DNA from: Leptolyngbya sp. FACHB-321
GTDB lineage: Bacteria > Cyanobacteriota > Cyanobacteriia > Leptolyngbyales > Leptolyngbyaceae
Length of the DNA stretch: 64,000 nucleotides
Direction: 5' to 3'
Assembly (NCBI RefSeq): GCF_014695975.1
Contig: NZ_JACJPI010000084.1
Span: 1 to 64,000 of the forward strand
A model generated the notes under the pieces. That model worked only from the letters and a program-made list of their open reading frames with translations. It ran no database searches and had not been told where the DNA came from. Below are positions 1-9,723 of this stretch, in pieces (position 1 is the stretch's first letter; each line of letters opens with the position of its first letter). Position numbers and translations under genes: made by a program.

Positions 1-112
1 GTACAAAGTCTGGGCTGACAGCAAAGCGGTGGGCTAATTGACGAATTGAGCCTTCACCTTGATTGTAAAGACTGACAATCTTTTGGCGCAAGTCGCAGGA
101 GTAAGGTCGCAT
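1..112 (-). mobile_element. IS630-type transposase, N-terminal part, cut by window edge
   Basis: On the minus strand an ATG at 112 opens a frame that begins MRPYSCDLRQKIV and continues through a helix-turn-helix stretch (GSIRQLAHRFAVSPDFV) to the edge of the window. This is the usual opening of IS630-family transposases, whose N-terminal helix-turn-helix binds the element ends. Only 37 residues are visible, so it cannot be said whether the element is intact. No convincing terminal inverted repeat could be fixed between 113 and 298, which otherwise shows no gene. Confidence 0.75.
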
Positions 113-298
113 CAAAAGAGAGAAAATCGGTTTATTCTGTTCCCTATCAGTGTACTGAGCAAACTTGCACACCGCTATAGCCAAACCATTAGACATCGAC
201 GAGTTAATGGCAACGATGGCGGGTCTTACCGCGCAGGCACAGGCTTAACTGCTTTAAACTGTTGCCGTTGTCAAACCTTGCTCGTTACACAACTCTCT

Positions 299-853
299 CT
301 ACTCAGCGTCCAGTACTTTTAGATACTGTGGTGGAACCTCATCGACCAGCCAAACACCGTTGTCTGAGCAATAGAAAGTAAAGCCTGCCTGTTGCATTGC
401 CGTGGTGTCGATCGCCAAAATTACAGGACAACCATGTCGCATACCGACCTTGCGAGCCGTTTCCATCTCTCTAGACAAATGCACGTGGTGTCGTGACATT
501 TTGAGTAAGCCCGATCGCAGAATAGCGGGCACAGAGGCTTCGCCCGTACCGTGATACAACACATCTGGAGGTGTTTGTGGTTCTAGCTGCAAATCCACAT
601 CAACGCTATGTCCCTGATTCGCTCGGATGCGAGTTTTTGTGTCATCAAAGGAGAACCGCTGCTTATCGCTAGCGGCAACAACTTCCTCTAACTCCGCACG
701 AGCGAAGAAGAACTGATGCGCTGCACAAGCAGACAGCAACTCATCAACGTTGACCCAGCCACCAGGAGCAAGCGTAAGTCCAAGACGTTCTGGCGTATGC
801 CGCAGATGCTTGCTCAAATATTTACTAATTTTGACCAGGCGTGTTTGTTCCAT
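299..853 (-). CDS. kptA: RNA 2'-phosphotransferase, Tpt1/KptA family
   Basis: This 184-residue protein has the family's length and landmarks: KHLRH (15-19), RIRANQGHS (75-83), YHGT (100-103) and HVHLS (123-127). The N-terminal half is the winged-helix lobe and the C-terminal half the ADP-ribosyltransferase-like lobe. Family members transfer an internal RNA 2'-phosphate to NAD+, giving ADP-ribose cyclic phosphate. In fungi this finishes tRNA splicing; bacteria lack that splicing route, so the natural substrate here is unknown. The gene stands alone, with the transposase fragment on one side and a histidine kinase on the other. Confidence 0.9.
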   Translation of the reverse strand: MEQTRLVKISKYLSKHLRHTPERLGLTLAPGGWVNVDELLSACAAHQFFFARAELEEVVAASDKQRFSFDDTKTRIRANQGHSVDVDLQLEPQTPPDVLYHGTGEASVPAILRSGLLKMSRHHVHLSREMETARKVGMRHGCPVILAIDTTAMQQAGFTFYCSDNGVWLVDEVPPQYLKVLDAE

Positions 854-1013
854 TTGCTATAACCCCGTCAGGCTATCGTCTCCATCACCTTTCTCCTATT
901 GACCCACTTGTAGGGTATGGCGAGTTCTCAATTTTATAGCCACTGCTTTACCAACGTCTGAGAGACATAACCCTTATTACCAAAGCCCCTGCCAATCAGC
1001 TGTTTGCGGTCTT

Positions 1014-3266
1014 TCATTCACAGAGCACTGCTTCGAGGGGGCGCAGCTGACTCCGTACTGGAGTGGCTTGCTGGATGGGAATCTCAATAATGAACTTCGC
1101 CCCTTGTCCCGGTGTGGAGTGGCAAGACAAACGCCCCCCATGCTTCTCTGTAATAATTTGATAGCTAATCGAGAGCCCCAAGCCCGTGCCCTTACCCACT
1201 GCCTTCGTCGTGAAAAACGGATTGAACAAACGGGTCCGCACCGTCTCGGCAATGCCAGGACCATTATCCGCGATGATGATTTGGACGGTGCCCTGATCGG
1301 TCATGGCGGTCTGCAGCCACAACGTGTTGGGCTTCGCCGCAATCACCTCAAAGGACTGCCCCTGATTCGCTTCCTCAAACGCATCGATCGCATTACTGAG
1401 AATGTTCATAAAGACTTGATTGAGCTGTCCGGCATAACACTCCACTAGCGGTAAGGGACCGTAGTCTCTCACCACCTGAATCTCGGGTCGTTCGGCTCGT
1501 GCTTTGAAGCGGTGCCGCAGAATCACCAGCGTATTCTCAATGCCCTCGTGAATATCCACTGCCTTAAACTCCGCTTCATCCAGCCGTGAGAAGTTGCGTA
1601 ACGACAGCACAATTTCGCGAATCCGCTCTGTCCCCACCTTCATCGATTGCAACATTTTGACCAGATCCGTGAGCAAAAACGCTAAATCAGCGTCCTCCAC
1701 GGCCGCCTGCAAGTCCTGCGGTGGCTGCGGGTAAACGCTCTGATAGCGTTGCAGCAGACCAACTAGCTCCTGTGTGTACTCCTCAACATGGTTCAAATTG
1801 CCATGAATGAAGTTAACTGGGTTGTTAATTTCATGGGCGACGCCAGCCACCATTTGACCGAGTGCCGACATCTTCTCGCTTTGCACCATTTGGGTCTGCG
1901 TCTGGTGCAACTCTTTGAGTGTGGTTTGGAGTTGCCGATTGTTTTGGCTGAGTTCGTGAGTGCGTTGGTCCACCCGGTGCTCTAACGCGGTGTTGCTTTC
2001 CTCGAGAGCGTTGAACGAGTCGCGCAGTTGTCCAGCCATTTCGTTGAACGACAGAGACAGACTGCTGAGTTCTTGAATACCTTGAGCTTCGACCCGTTGG
2101 TCGAGGTCGCCAGCAGCGATCGCCCGTGTCGCGGCACTAAGGCGGAGGATCGGTCGCGTAATCCAGCGTGAGGTGTAGAAGCCGAGCAGGGTGGCACCTG
2201 CCAGGGCTGCCAAACAAAGAAGTAGGGTGGTGCGCGTGTTGGCATTGATTTGAGACATGAAAGCGCTTTCGGGGACGCTGACGACTACCAACCAATCTAA
2301 GCCGTACTGGTCGCGCCAGGGAGCCACCCGCACGTGATGGCGTTCGCCCTGCAAGTCAATTTGCAGTTTTTCGTTTGCCAGGGTGCCGAACCCGTGGAAG
2401 CGTTGCTGCAGTTGTTGGGCTACGGCTTGTATGGTGGGGTCAGGGCTGTCGGTTGCGTTTAACCGCTGAACCTCATTTTTAACCACTTTGAAAGGTTGGG
2501 CTTTGCCAGAGTTGGCAATCAACAGACCACTGCGCTCCAGGATGAAGACCTGTCCAGCTTTGGTAGCATCTAAATTTTGTAAGAACTCACTGATCTTCAA
2601 CAGATGAATATCAGCACTGACCATTCCCAGTAGTTGGCGCTTGACATCGTAGATTGGTTGTCCCGCAGATGCCGTAATAAAGGAACCGAAGGGGGAATTC
2701 CAGGTATAGATACGTGACCAAGTGGGTTTACCCGCTTTCACAGGTTCTGTGTACCAACTCTCTTTGAAGTTGTTGTAATCAAACTTGTTGTTGAGGCGAG
2801 TGCGATTGCCCTGCGTATCAGTGGCATAGTTGGAGACATTATTCGGCAGCTTGGCTCCCCAGTCCTCAATGGTGACCGTTTTACCGTCATAACGGGCGGC
2901 TCCAACCCCTTCACCTGTTGTGAGCCCAATCCCGAGATAAGTGAGGTCATACGTTTGCATTTGACGCCAGAAGTATTTGCCGACAGTTTGACGATCGCGC
3001 ACATTGAGTAAACCCACCTGCACGGCATCGGCGTTCATCTGGCTCAACCTGTGGGGAATCGACAAATAAGACGTTAAATGTTGATCCACCGAACGGCTCG
3101 TGCGTGCCATTAATTGGTCTGATAATTCGTTGACCGCTTGCTGCCCATTGCGGAGCGAGAGGTAGCCCACTAACCCAACCGCACCAAAGATTTGCAGCAC
3201 GAACGGTACGATGAGCACAAATTGCAGGGAGAGCCCTTGCAACTTGTCAAAGGGGAGCGCTTTCAT
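1014..3266 (-). CDS. Membrane sensor histidine kinase (Cache-HAMP-HisKA-HATPase)
   Basis: A 750-residue hybrid-free sensor kinase. A first membrane segment lies near residues 15-36, then a large extracytoplasmic region of dCache type, a second segment near 347-366, a HAMP linker and a coiled coil. The phosphoacceptor His is H478 in GVAHEINNPVNF. The ATPase domain shows an N box (NQVFMNILSNAIDAF), DNGPGIAE and GKGTGLGLSISYQI. No response regulator is adjacent, so the partner is unknown. Its kinase core closely resembles that of the gene at 6344-8251, so the two are paralogues with different sensor regions. Confidence 0.92.
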   Translation of the reverse strand: MKALPFDKLQGLSLQFVLIVPFVLQIFGAVGLVGYLSLRNGQQAVNELSDQLMARTSRSVDQHLTSYLSIPHRLSQMNADAVQVGLLNVRDRQTVGKYFWRQMQTYDLTYLGIGLTTGEGVGAARYDGKTVTIEDWGAKLPNNVSNYATDTQGNRTRLNNKFDYNNFKESWYTEPVKAGKPTWSRIYTWNSPFGSFITASAGQPIYDVKRQLLGMVSADIHLLKISEFLQNLDATKAGQVFILERSGLLIANSGKAQPFKVVKNEVQRLNATDSPDPTIQAVAQQLQQRFHGFGTLANEKLQIDLQGERHHVRVAPWRDQYGLDWLVVVSVPESAFMSQINANTRTTLLLCLAALAGATLLGFYTSRWITRPILRLSAATRAIAAGDLDQRVEAQGIQELSSLSLSFNEMAGQLRDSFNALEESNTALEHRVDQRTHELSQNNRQLQTTLKELHQTQTQMVQSEKMSALGQMVAGVAHEINNPVNFIHGNLNHVEEYTQELVGLLQRYQSVYPQPPQDLQAAVEDADLAFLLTDLVKMLQSMKVGTERIREIVLSLRNFSRLDEAEFKAVDIHEGIENTLVILRHRFKARAERPEIQVVRDYGPLPLVECYAGQLNQVFMNILSNAIDAFEEANQGQSFEVIAAKPNTLWLQTAMTDQGTVQIIIADNGPGIAETVRTRLFNPFFTTKAVGKGTGLGLSISYQIITEKHGGRLSCHSTPGQGAKFIIEIPIQQATPVRSQLRPLEAVLCE

Positions 3267-3386
3267 AAAGTTTTTTATATGTAAAGATTGGCTAACCTTA
3301 AGGTTCCCCCTTCGCTTCTGGTTGCCTCAGTTGTCTTGCTGACCCTTAACAGCCGTTTTGCTGAATCACCCCCTCTTAAACTGCTG

Positions 3387-4153
3387 CTAGAAACTGAACT
3401 GAGCCCGCAGATTGCCAACCTAAAGCTTGGGCTTGCTGTCAAAATTGTTGGCGTTGAAGATGGCATAGAAAGCAGGCACGAGCGCCAGACGATCATTTAA
3501 CGGGTAGTAATACGAGACTTCCAGTGCGTCAAGCGTGCCACCGTTACCGCCACCAGAAACAAAGTACTGACGACCGTTGACTATAGCCATCGGTGCCACA
3601 AACGTAATTGCTCCCAGTGCCCCTTTCTTGCCCAAATCAGGGAAGGCGACACCAACTTGAAACGACTGGACATTCACAGACTGGTCGATCGGCTTCAAGT
3701 TAGTATTGCCATAGCTGTAACGCCCAAAAACGTCAAAGCCAGGGGTCATTAACTAATCCAGATTCAAGGCAAAGGTATGGGCAATAGCGTAAGCAAACTC
3801 ATAGCGAGTGAGCGCACGATTACCCGAAAAGGTTTTGTCAGGATACCCCACAATGCAACCGTACCGCTCTACCAAGGATTGCAATGCTTGAAAGGCCCAA
3901 TCAGAAAGCTCTATATCGGTAAGTTGAGAATATAGAGGTGACTTGACTCAATCCCATCGATCGCTGCTTCAGATGAATCAAGCGAGAGATCAACAGCGAT
4001 CGCCTGAGGCTGCGTCAACAAAGCTGGAACCCCATTACGATGCAGTATTTCCATCTCTGCCTGCACAGGCATTCCCACTGTAGTTACGGTGAACTGTCCA
4101 CCTAAGAATATGGCAGTACCGATAACAGCGATCGTTCGGGAAAAAGCGTTCAT
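3387..4153 (-). pseudogene. Remnant of an SLH/OprB-type outer-membrane porin
   Basis: From the ATG at 4153 the frame gives a signal-peptide-like start (MNAFSRTIAVIGTAIFLGG) and runs to a stop near 3912. The conserved SLH segment follows in other frames: QVTSI, then SQLTDIELSDWAFQALQSL and YGCIVGYPDKTFSGNRAL. After a stop the reading jumps directly to the last beta strands (FGRYSYGN to LVPAFYAIFNANNF). A TAG then interrupts just before the terminal VGNLRAQFSF. Intact cyanobacterial porins of this family are over 500 residues, so most of the barrel is deleted. At least two frameshifts and two stops make it non-functional. Confidence 0.85.
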
Positions 4154-4479
4154 ACACTAGCTCATAAATGCAGCTAAAATCTTAACCCGGACGTGAATGT
4201 GTACAGTATCAAATTAAATGACAACGAGACCAATGCGTGTGACTGAATAAAACCATCTCTGACGCAGGCTTGCAGAAAGTTTGCTCCGTAACCGCCTCAA
4301 GCCATCAGGATTGCTGAGGTGGAAAAGCCAGCTTGGTTTGGCTGCTTTGACAACACTAAGGTGTCTCCACAACGATAAAAAGTCACCGTACACAAATCCA
4401 GTCGGTCAACCCAGAAACAACGGAACAAGATTGATCATCATTGAAGTTACAAATACCTTCGTTGACGCATTGAGTACGC

Positions 4480-6102
4480 ATGCCTGCCTTTAAACCGCTC
4501 CATATCCTTGTCCTTTCAGCAATCGCCTCGATTGGGACACTAACTCCTTCCAGTGCCCTTGCTTTTTCCGATACCCAATCGCACTGGGCAACCACCTGCA
4601 TTGACCAACTGGCGACGCAAAAACGCGTAAGCGGTTATCCTGATGGCACTTTTCGACCCCAAGCGACCGTCACCCGCACCGAATTTGCCGTTCTCATGCT
4701 TAACTCGTTTGGGAATGTGGAACCCACCCGCCGTGCTCCAGTATTTCGAGATGTGCCCTCTAATTTCTGGGGCTATCAAGCTATCCGGAACGCTTATGCG
4801 CGCGAATTTTTCTCAGGCTATCCCGATGGCACGTTTCGACCCGCAGAAGCCATTCCCCGAGTGCAAGCGATCGCCATTCTTGCCAATGCAACCCGCATGA
4901 GCAGTGGGGAAACGCCGGAAACCGTGCTTCAGCAGTACTTTGACGACGCTCAACAGGTGCCAGCCTATGCCAGAAAGGCAATTGCGGCGGGAACTGTGGG
5001 ACGGTTGGTGGTGAACCATCCAAATGTGCGGCAACTGCGACCCAATCAAGCCATGACTCGTGGCGAGGTGGCAGCTCTGATGTGTCAGTCGATCGGGCTG
5101 CCTCGAACCGTGCCGCTAGGGTACATTGCAGGCGATCGCACAGTGTTTACCCTTCCCCCCGAACTGGGAGGATATGACCGCTTTTCAGAAGGGTTGGTAG
5201 CCTTTGCCTCCAATAGCAAAGCTGGATACATGAACTCACAAGGAGCGATTGTAATTGCTCCTCAGTTTGACGAAGCATGGCGGTTCTCCGAAGGTTTAGC
5301 GGCTGTGCGAAAAGGAACCCAATGGGGCTTTATTGATCGCACCGGAGCCTTTGTCATTCCACTGCAATTCACTACCCGCCCTGACGACTTTTCCGATGGT
5401 TTAGCAGCCATTCGTACTGAAAATGGACTCACTGGATTCATTGACAAAACCGGAGCAGTTGTCATTCAGCCTCAACCTAATTACGTGACCTCTTTTTCAG
5501 AAGGGCTAGCTGCAATTTCAGTGAATGGTCAATCTGGCTTCATCGACAAAACGGGGAAAATTGTCATTCAGCCCCAGTTTGAGCAAGTCAGAGCGTTTTC
5601 AGACGGGTTAGCCGCTGTGAAAGTGCGTCCTTCCCCCACGGCTAGTGCTTTATGGGGCTATATCGATCGCACCGGAGCTTTTGTCCTGGCACCAAAGTTT
5701 TACGATGCTGAACCGTTTTCTGAGGGACTGGCAGCTGTTCGGGGTCTTGATAATGAAGGGCGATGGGGCTACATCAACCGCACAGGTGGAGTTGCCATTC
5801 AACCGCAGTTCTTTGCCCAGCCAGAGTATCAAGGTCAAGTAGCGACGCCCTTCTCCGGAGGCATTGCGATGGTCCGCCGAGGTGAGCAGGCTGGCTTTAT
5901 CGATCGCACAGGGAAGTCTGCGATCGCCACTCAGTTTGTAGAGGCAGACCGCGTCTCAAATGGTATGGTCCGAGTGAATGTGGGTGGCACCTGGACACGC
6001 GTGCAAACGGGCTGCACTAACAGCGACGGCTGCTCTTATTCCAGCCAACTTCAGGGCGGCAAGTGGGGTTACATTCAAGTGGCATTGCCAGAGTCACGTT
6101 AG
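4480..6102 (+). CDS. SLH-domain protein with WG repeats
   Basis: A 540-residue envelope protein. A signal peptide covers about residues 1-28 (cleavage near SSALA). Three SLH modules follow to about residue 207, recognisable by SGYPDGTFRP, which occurs in the first and, as FSGYPDGTFRP, in the second. From about 225 onward there are seven full and one degenerate WG-type repeats of the form FSEGLAAV...WGFIDRTGAFVI.PQF. SLH modules usually bind peptidoglycan-linked polymer and anchor the protein at the cell surface; WG repeats have no assigned reaction. It diverges from the decayed porin and converges on a histidine kinase gene. Confidence 0.9.
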   Translation: MPAFKPLHILVLSAIASIGTLTPSSALAFSDTQSHWATTCIDQLATQKRVSGYPDGTFRPQATVTRTEFAVLMLNSFGNVEPTRRAPVFRDVPSNFWGYQAIRNAYAREFFSGYPDGTFRPAEAIPRVQAIAILANATRMSSGETPETVLQQYFDDAQQVPAYARKAIAAGTVGRLVVNHPNVRQLRPNQAMTRGEVAALMCQSIGLPRTVPLGYIAGDRTVFTLPPELGGYDRFSEGLVAFASNSKAGYMNSQGAIVIAPQFDEAWRFSEGLAAVRKGTQWGFIDRTGAFVIPLQFTTRPDDFSDGLAAIRTENGLTGFIDKTGAVVIQPQPNYVTSFSEGLAAISVNGQSGFIDKTGKIVIQPQFEQVRAFSDGLAAVKVRPSPTASALWGYIDRTGAFVLAPKFYDAEPFSEGLAAVRGLDNEGRWGYINRTGGVAIQPQFFAQPEYQGQVATPFSGGIAMVRRGEQAGFIDRTGKSAIATQFVEADRVSNGMVRVNVGGTWTRVQTGCTNSDGCSYSSQLQGGKWGYIQVALPESR

Positions 6103-6343
6103 GCATCTGTACTAACTGTTGAGGCGCAATATGCAATTGCCGAATTTTTTGTAACGCCGTTTTACCGACCCAACGTTGTGAGACCCAAGCACATAGACTC
6201 TGTGCTTTGATAGCGGTTTTGACTCGACCGCTGTTAGCTCAGACTGATCAGACTCATCATCACCTCTCGCCTTTGTATAGCAGCAGACAAGTCGGGCGAG
6301 CGATCGTCCGGCTTCGTTTGACCATACCCCAGAAACGGTTAAA

Positions 6344-8251
6344 CTATGCCGCCTCAGCATCAGCGTGATTGAGTTGGACGTTTTGCTGGATGGGAATTTC
6401 AAGCCAAAAGGTCGTTCCCTTATCAGGTGTCGATTCGCACCAGATGAGCCCACGATGCTTTTCACAAATGATCTGGTAGCTGATTGACATTCCCATACCT
6501 GTGCCTTTGCCAACAGGCTTTGTAGTAAAAAAGGGATCAAAGATACGTTGCTGCACCGCTTGGGGCATACCTAAGCCATTATCGGCAATGCGAACTCGAA
6601 CGTGGTCTGTGCCATAGCGCTGCGTGGTGATGTGAATTTGGCTGCGAGACTGTTCCAAAGCCGCCTCATCGTAGTGCTTTTCCCGATCTTTCAAGGCATC
6701 TAGGGCATTGCTAAAAATATTCATAAACACCTGATTAAGTTGCCCAGCGTAGCATTCGATTAAGGGTAAATCGCCATAGTCTTTGATCACTTGCACACCT
6801 GCGCGATGGCGGCTTTCTTTAAGACGATGTTGCAAGATTAATAAAGTACTGTCGATACCTTCATGAATGTCAACGGGTTTAATTTCTGCCTGGTCAAGGC
6901 GCGAAAAATTACGCAGTGACAGCACAATCTGACGAATGCGATCGGCACCCATCCGCATAGAGGTAAGAATTTTAGGCAAATCTTCAGTCAGAAATTCAAC
7001 GTCGATCGCGTCGGCACACAAGCTCACTTCCATATGAGGCTGAGGATGATGTTTTTGGTAAAGCCGTAGGAGTTTGAACAGGTCTTGCACATATTCATTA
7101 GCATGGGTAACGTTACCGTAGATGAAGTTGACCGGATTGTTAATCTCGTGGGCGACTCCAGCCACTAACCCACCCAGAGCCGACATCTTTTCACTTTGAA
7201 TTAGTTGAAGTTGTGATCGTTGGAGTTGCTCTAGCGTGGCTGACAAGGTAGCAGTGCGTTCTGTTACATAATGTTCCAGACGCTCATTGGCTTTTTTAAG
7301 CTGCTTTTGTTCGAGCGTTTGCACTCGCCAGAGTACAGCTAGCATGGTGGTTGCCAAGCCAGCGACTACAAAGGCAATAATGTCGAGCGATCGCAGTTGC
7401 GCTTCAATATTTTCGCGGGGAATGACCAATGCAATGGACCAATCGGCTTCTTTAAGGGGCAAATACGCGATGTATTTTTGGGTGCCGTCGAGTGGCAATA
7501 ACTCAATACCCTGTTGGCGCTTTGCCAGTCGTTGCGCGATCGATGCTAGGTGCTGATCGGCAGTCTGAACCAGTTTAAAAGATGGGTTTGCAGGTGTTGG
7601 AATGAAGGCTGGATTTGGATGAGCAATCACATTTCCCTGCGAATCGAGCGCAAAGGCGTAGCTGTGATCGCCATATTTGACGGTATCGACCACTTGTGAG
7701 ATCCGATCGAGCCGCACCAGGCTATGCATTTCGCCAAGAGGCTTACTGGTGGTATCAAAGGTCTGTCGAACCGGGGTTGCAACAGCAATGGTTGGAATAT
7801 TAGCTGCCCGACTAATCAGCGGGTCGCTCACGTTTGTTTGCCCTGCTATTGCCTTTTGAAAAAAAGCGCGATCGCTGATCTGGGCAGGGGTGCCGCCAGT
7901 CACCTCACGCTGACCATCAGGTTTGGCAAGCGCCAGTGCGTAAATGTCACTAAAGCGCAGAACCTCTGCTTTCAGGTATGGCTCAACAGTGGACCAACGC
8001 ATCGATTTTACTGGCGTTGTCTGAGCCAGCGTTTCGATATGCACTTTTAAATTTGCCAGCCAGCGATCGATATCATCCCCACCTTGCTGCACTTCCAAAA
8101 AAGCATTTTTCTTCAGGCTTTCCAGCATGACGTTACGAACAGCCTGGTAACTGAAGTAGGCTCCCAGGCTTACAGCTAAGGTTGTACCGCCAATCAGGAG
8201 CCGTGCCAAAAGAGTGTGTTGTAATTTAGAGACGTTTTTAACCAGTTGCAT
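6344..8251 (-). CDS. Membrane sensor histidine kinase (Cache-HisKA-HATPase)
   Basis: A 635-residue sensor kinase with a membrane segment near 13-38, a periplasmic Cache-like sensor region, and a second membrane segment near 288-311. A coiled coil leads to the phosphoacceptor H368 (GVAHEINNPVNF). ATPase motifs are NQVFMNIFSNALDAL, DNGLGMPQ and GKGTGMGMSISYQI. The start of a solute-binding-protein gene lies upstream on the same strand with only about 95 bases between the genes, so the binding protein may feed this sensor. No response regulator is adjacent. The kinase core is paralogous to the gene at 1014-3266. Confidence 0.92.
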   Translation of the reverse strand: MQLVKNVSKLQHTLLARLLIGGTTLAVSLGAYFSYQAVRNVMLESLKKNAFLEVQQGGDDIDRWLANLKVHIETLAQTTPVKSMRWSTVEPYLKAEVLRFSDIYALALAKPDGQREVTGGTPAQISDRAFFQKAIAGQTNVSDPLISRAANIPTIAVATPVRQTFDTTSKPLGEMHSLVRLDRISQVVDTVKYGDHSYAFALDSQGNVIAHPNPAFIPTPANPSFKLVQTADQHLASIAQRLAKRQQGIELLPLDGTQKYIAYLPLKEADWSIALVIPRENIEAQLRSLDIIAFVVAGLATTMLAVLWRVQTLEQKQLKKANERLEHYVTERTATLSATLEQLQRSQLQLIQSEKMSALGGLVAGVAHEINNPVNFIYGNVTHANEYVQDLFKLLRLYQKHHPQPHMEVSLCADAIDVEFLTEDLPKILTSMRMGADRIRQIVLSLRNFSRLDQAEIKPVDIHEGIDSTLLILQHRLKESRHRAGVQVIKDYGDLPLIECYAGQLNQVFMNIFSNALDALKDREKHYDEAALEQSRSQIHITTQRYGTDHVRVRIADNGLGMPQAVQQRIFDPFFTTKPVGKGTGMGMSISYQIICEKHRGLIWCESTPDKGTTFWLEIPIQQNVQLNHADAEAA

Positions 8252-8346
8252 AGCGTTACTATGAAAAGCGAGCTTGTGACGCCAGCTTTCTCCAATGAAG
8301 GGGATGAGGTTGGTTTAAGGGGATGAGACCAGTGAAGAAGGGTCTG

Positions 8347-9228
8347 CTACTGTATGGAACGATCGCCTGGTAAAAGCGGTTGCGTCGGTAAATTTTCAAA
8401 GGTAATTTTGAGCCACTTTGCTTGCAGCGGTTCAAGTTCACCGGTTTCCCGCAAGCTATGAAGAAAGTGATTCAGCAGGTCGAGCAACCCTTGATTGCCC
8501 TTTTTCACTGCCCAGGCAGCATAGGCTTTACGGCTCACACGCTCACCCAGATCAAAGATGGCAGGTTTTTCGTTCACCAACACCGAGAGCGAGACGATGT
8601 TGTGCAACACTGCGTCCACCCGCTGATTGAGTAAGTCTTGATAGGCTTCTGCAAAACCTCGGTACTGTCGCACCTGTCCTAATGTGCCCTTGTGTTGCTT
8701 TAGTGTGGCAGCAAGATCAGGGATAGCCGCCAACGAAACGCCGCCCTGTTGCACCCCTAATGTTTTGCCCGTAAGGTCGCGTAGCGACTGAATTGAGGCG
8801 TCATCTTTGCGTTTGATGTAAGCGATCGAAGATTCAGCGATCGGCATAGTAAAGTCTAGCCATTTTGACCGCTCATCCGTAATGCCAGCGGCTGTAAGCG
8901 CAACATCATATTTACCCTCTGCTACGCCTGGAAGAATGCCCTGCCAGGGTAGGATTTCTTGCCGAATTTCAAACGGTACGACCTTTTTGAGGCGATCGAG
9001 TAAGGCGTGGTCAAAACCAATTGGCTTACCGTTTACCAAAAACTCAAACGGCGGATAGTCGTCTTCGGTCGCAACAAGCAAATAGCCGCGTTTTTTGATT
9101 TGGTTCAGCAGCGTTGCATCGACGTTGAAAACCGACCGGTTCTGGGGTGCTTTGACGCAGCCATGCATCATGGAGGCAAGCAATGTACCTGCACTCGCCT
9201 GAAGAAAAAAACGTCTACGAATGGTCAT
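8347..9228 (-). CDS. Periplasmic solute-binding lipoprotein, SBP_bac_3 family
   Basis: A 293-residue family-3 (amino-acid type) binding protein. The N-terminus MTIRRRFFLQASAG reads as a twin-arginine signal and ends in a lipobox (MMHGC, Cys24), suggesting an exported, folded lipoprotein. The body has the usual features: GYLLVATEDDYPPFEF, GFDHALLDRL, YDVALTAAGIT and GKTLGVQQGG. No transporter permease or ATPase lies nearby. The next gene downstream on the same strand is a histidine kinase, so a signalling role is at least as plausible as transport. The ligand cannot be read from the sequence. Confidence 0.88.
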   Translation of the reverse strand: MTIRRRFFLQASAGTLLASMMHGCVKAPQNRSVFNVDATLLNQIKKRGYLLVATEDDYPPFEFLVNGKPIGFDHALLDRLKKVVPFEIRQEILPWQGILPGVAEGKYDVALTAAGITDERSKWLDFTMPIAESSIAYIKRKDDASIQSLRDLTGKTLGVQQGGVSLAAIPDLAATLKQHKGTLGQVRQYRGFAEAYQDLLNQRVDAVLHNIVSLSVLVNEKPAIFDLGERVSRKAYAAWAVKKGNQGLLDLLNHFLHSLRETGELEPLQAKWLKITFENLPTQPLLPGDRSIQ

Positions 9229-9723
9229 AGCATTAAGGCACTGGGAACACTTTCTTTCTAGAGAGTGCCCTAACCAAGTGTGTTGTCACCAATAGTGCAG
9301 TAGACCGCCTGCACCAAGAGGAAGAAGGTGTGACACTTGCAAGCTCAATGAGCAAAAGGCAGTAGCTTTTCGGATCGAAGTGAAAGCGAGACACAATGAG
9401 ACGATTTATCAAGTTAGAGCACCGATCGGATCGTGAATTCAGACGCTTGTGTAGCGCGAGCCGTAGTACTTTGAGATGAGTTGAGGATGGCACAACCACT
9501 GTTGCACGAATGATCAGAACAGTCGAAGACCTGTGATCAAGTGATCAAGTTGCGCTGACTGCGATCGCTCAGTACACGGGAGCAGTGAGTAGCTAAAGAG
9601 AAACCGTTTTTGAGGATGTACTAGTGACTCTGGACTAATGTCTACCTGGCAATTAACCAACAAAATTATCTCTAGATCGTTTAGATATAAAGTTAGCGAT
9701 CGATCCTTTAATGTTGCTGAATG
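9229..9723. other. Intergenic, no gene seen
   Basis: About 495 bases without a convincing coding frame. It contains a short tandem GTGATCAA GTGATCAA near 9533-9550 followed by a HIP1-like GCGATCGC, and otherwise nothing recognisable. Confidence 0.6.

Noticed and set aside
160-200. Possible IS630 terminal repeat, compared with TATAGCGGTTGGCTAATG near 39658.
   Set aside because: The two sequences share words but not in a consistent order, so no end could be fixed.
59-322. Forward open frame across the left edge.
   Set aside because: It overlaps the clear transposase start on the other strand and the end of kptA, and shows no family character.
9233-9499. An 88-codon minus-strand frame in the spacer after the binding-protein gene start.
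   Set aside because: No ribosome binding site, no domain and cysteine/serine-rich random composition.
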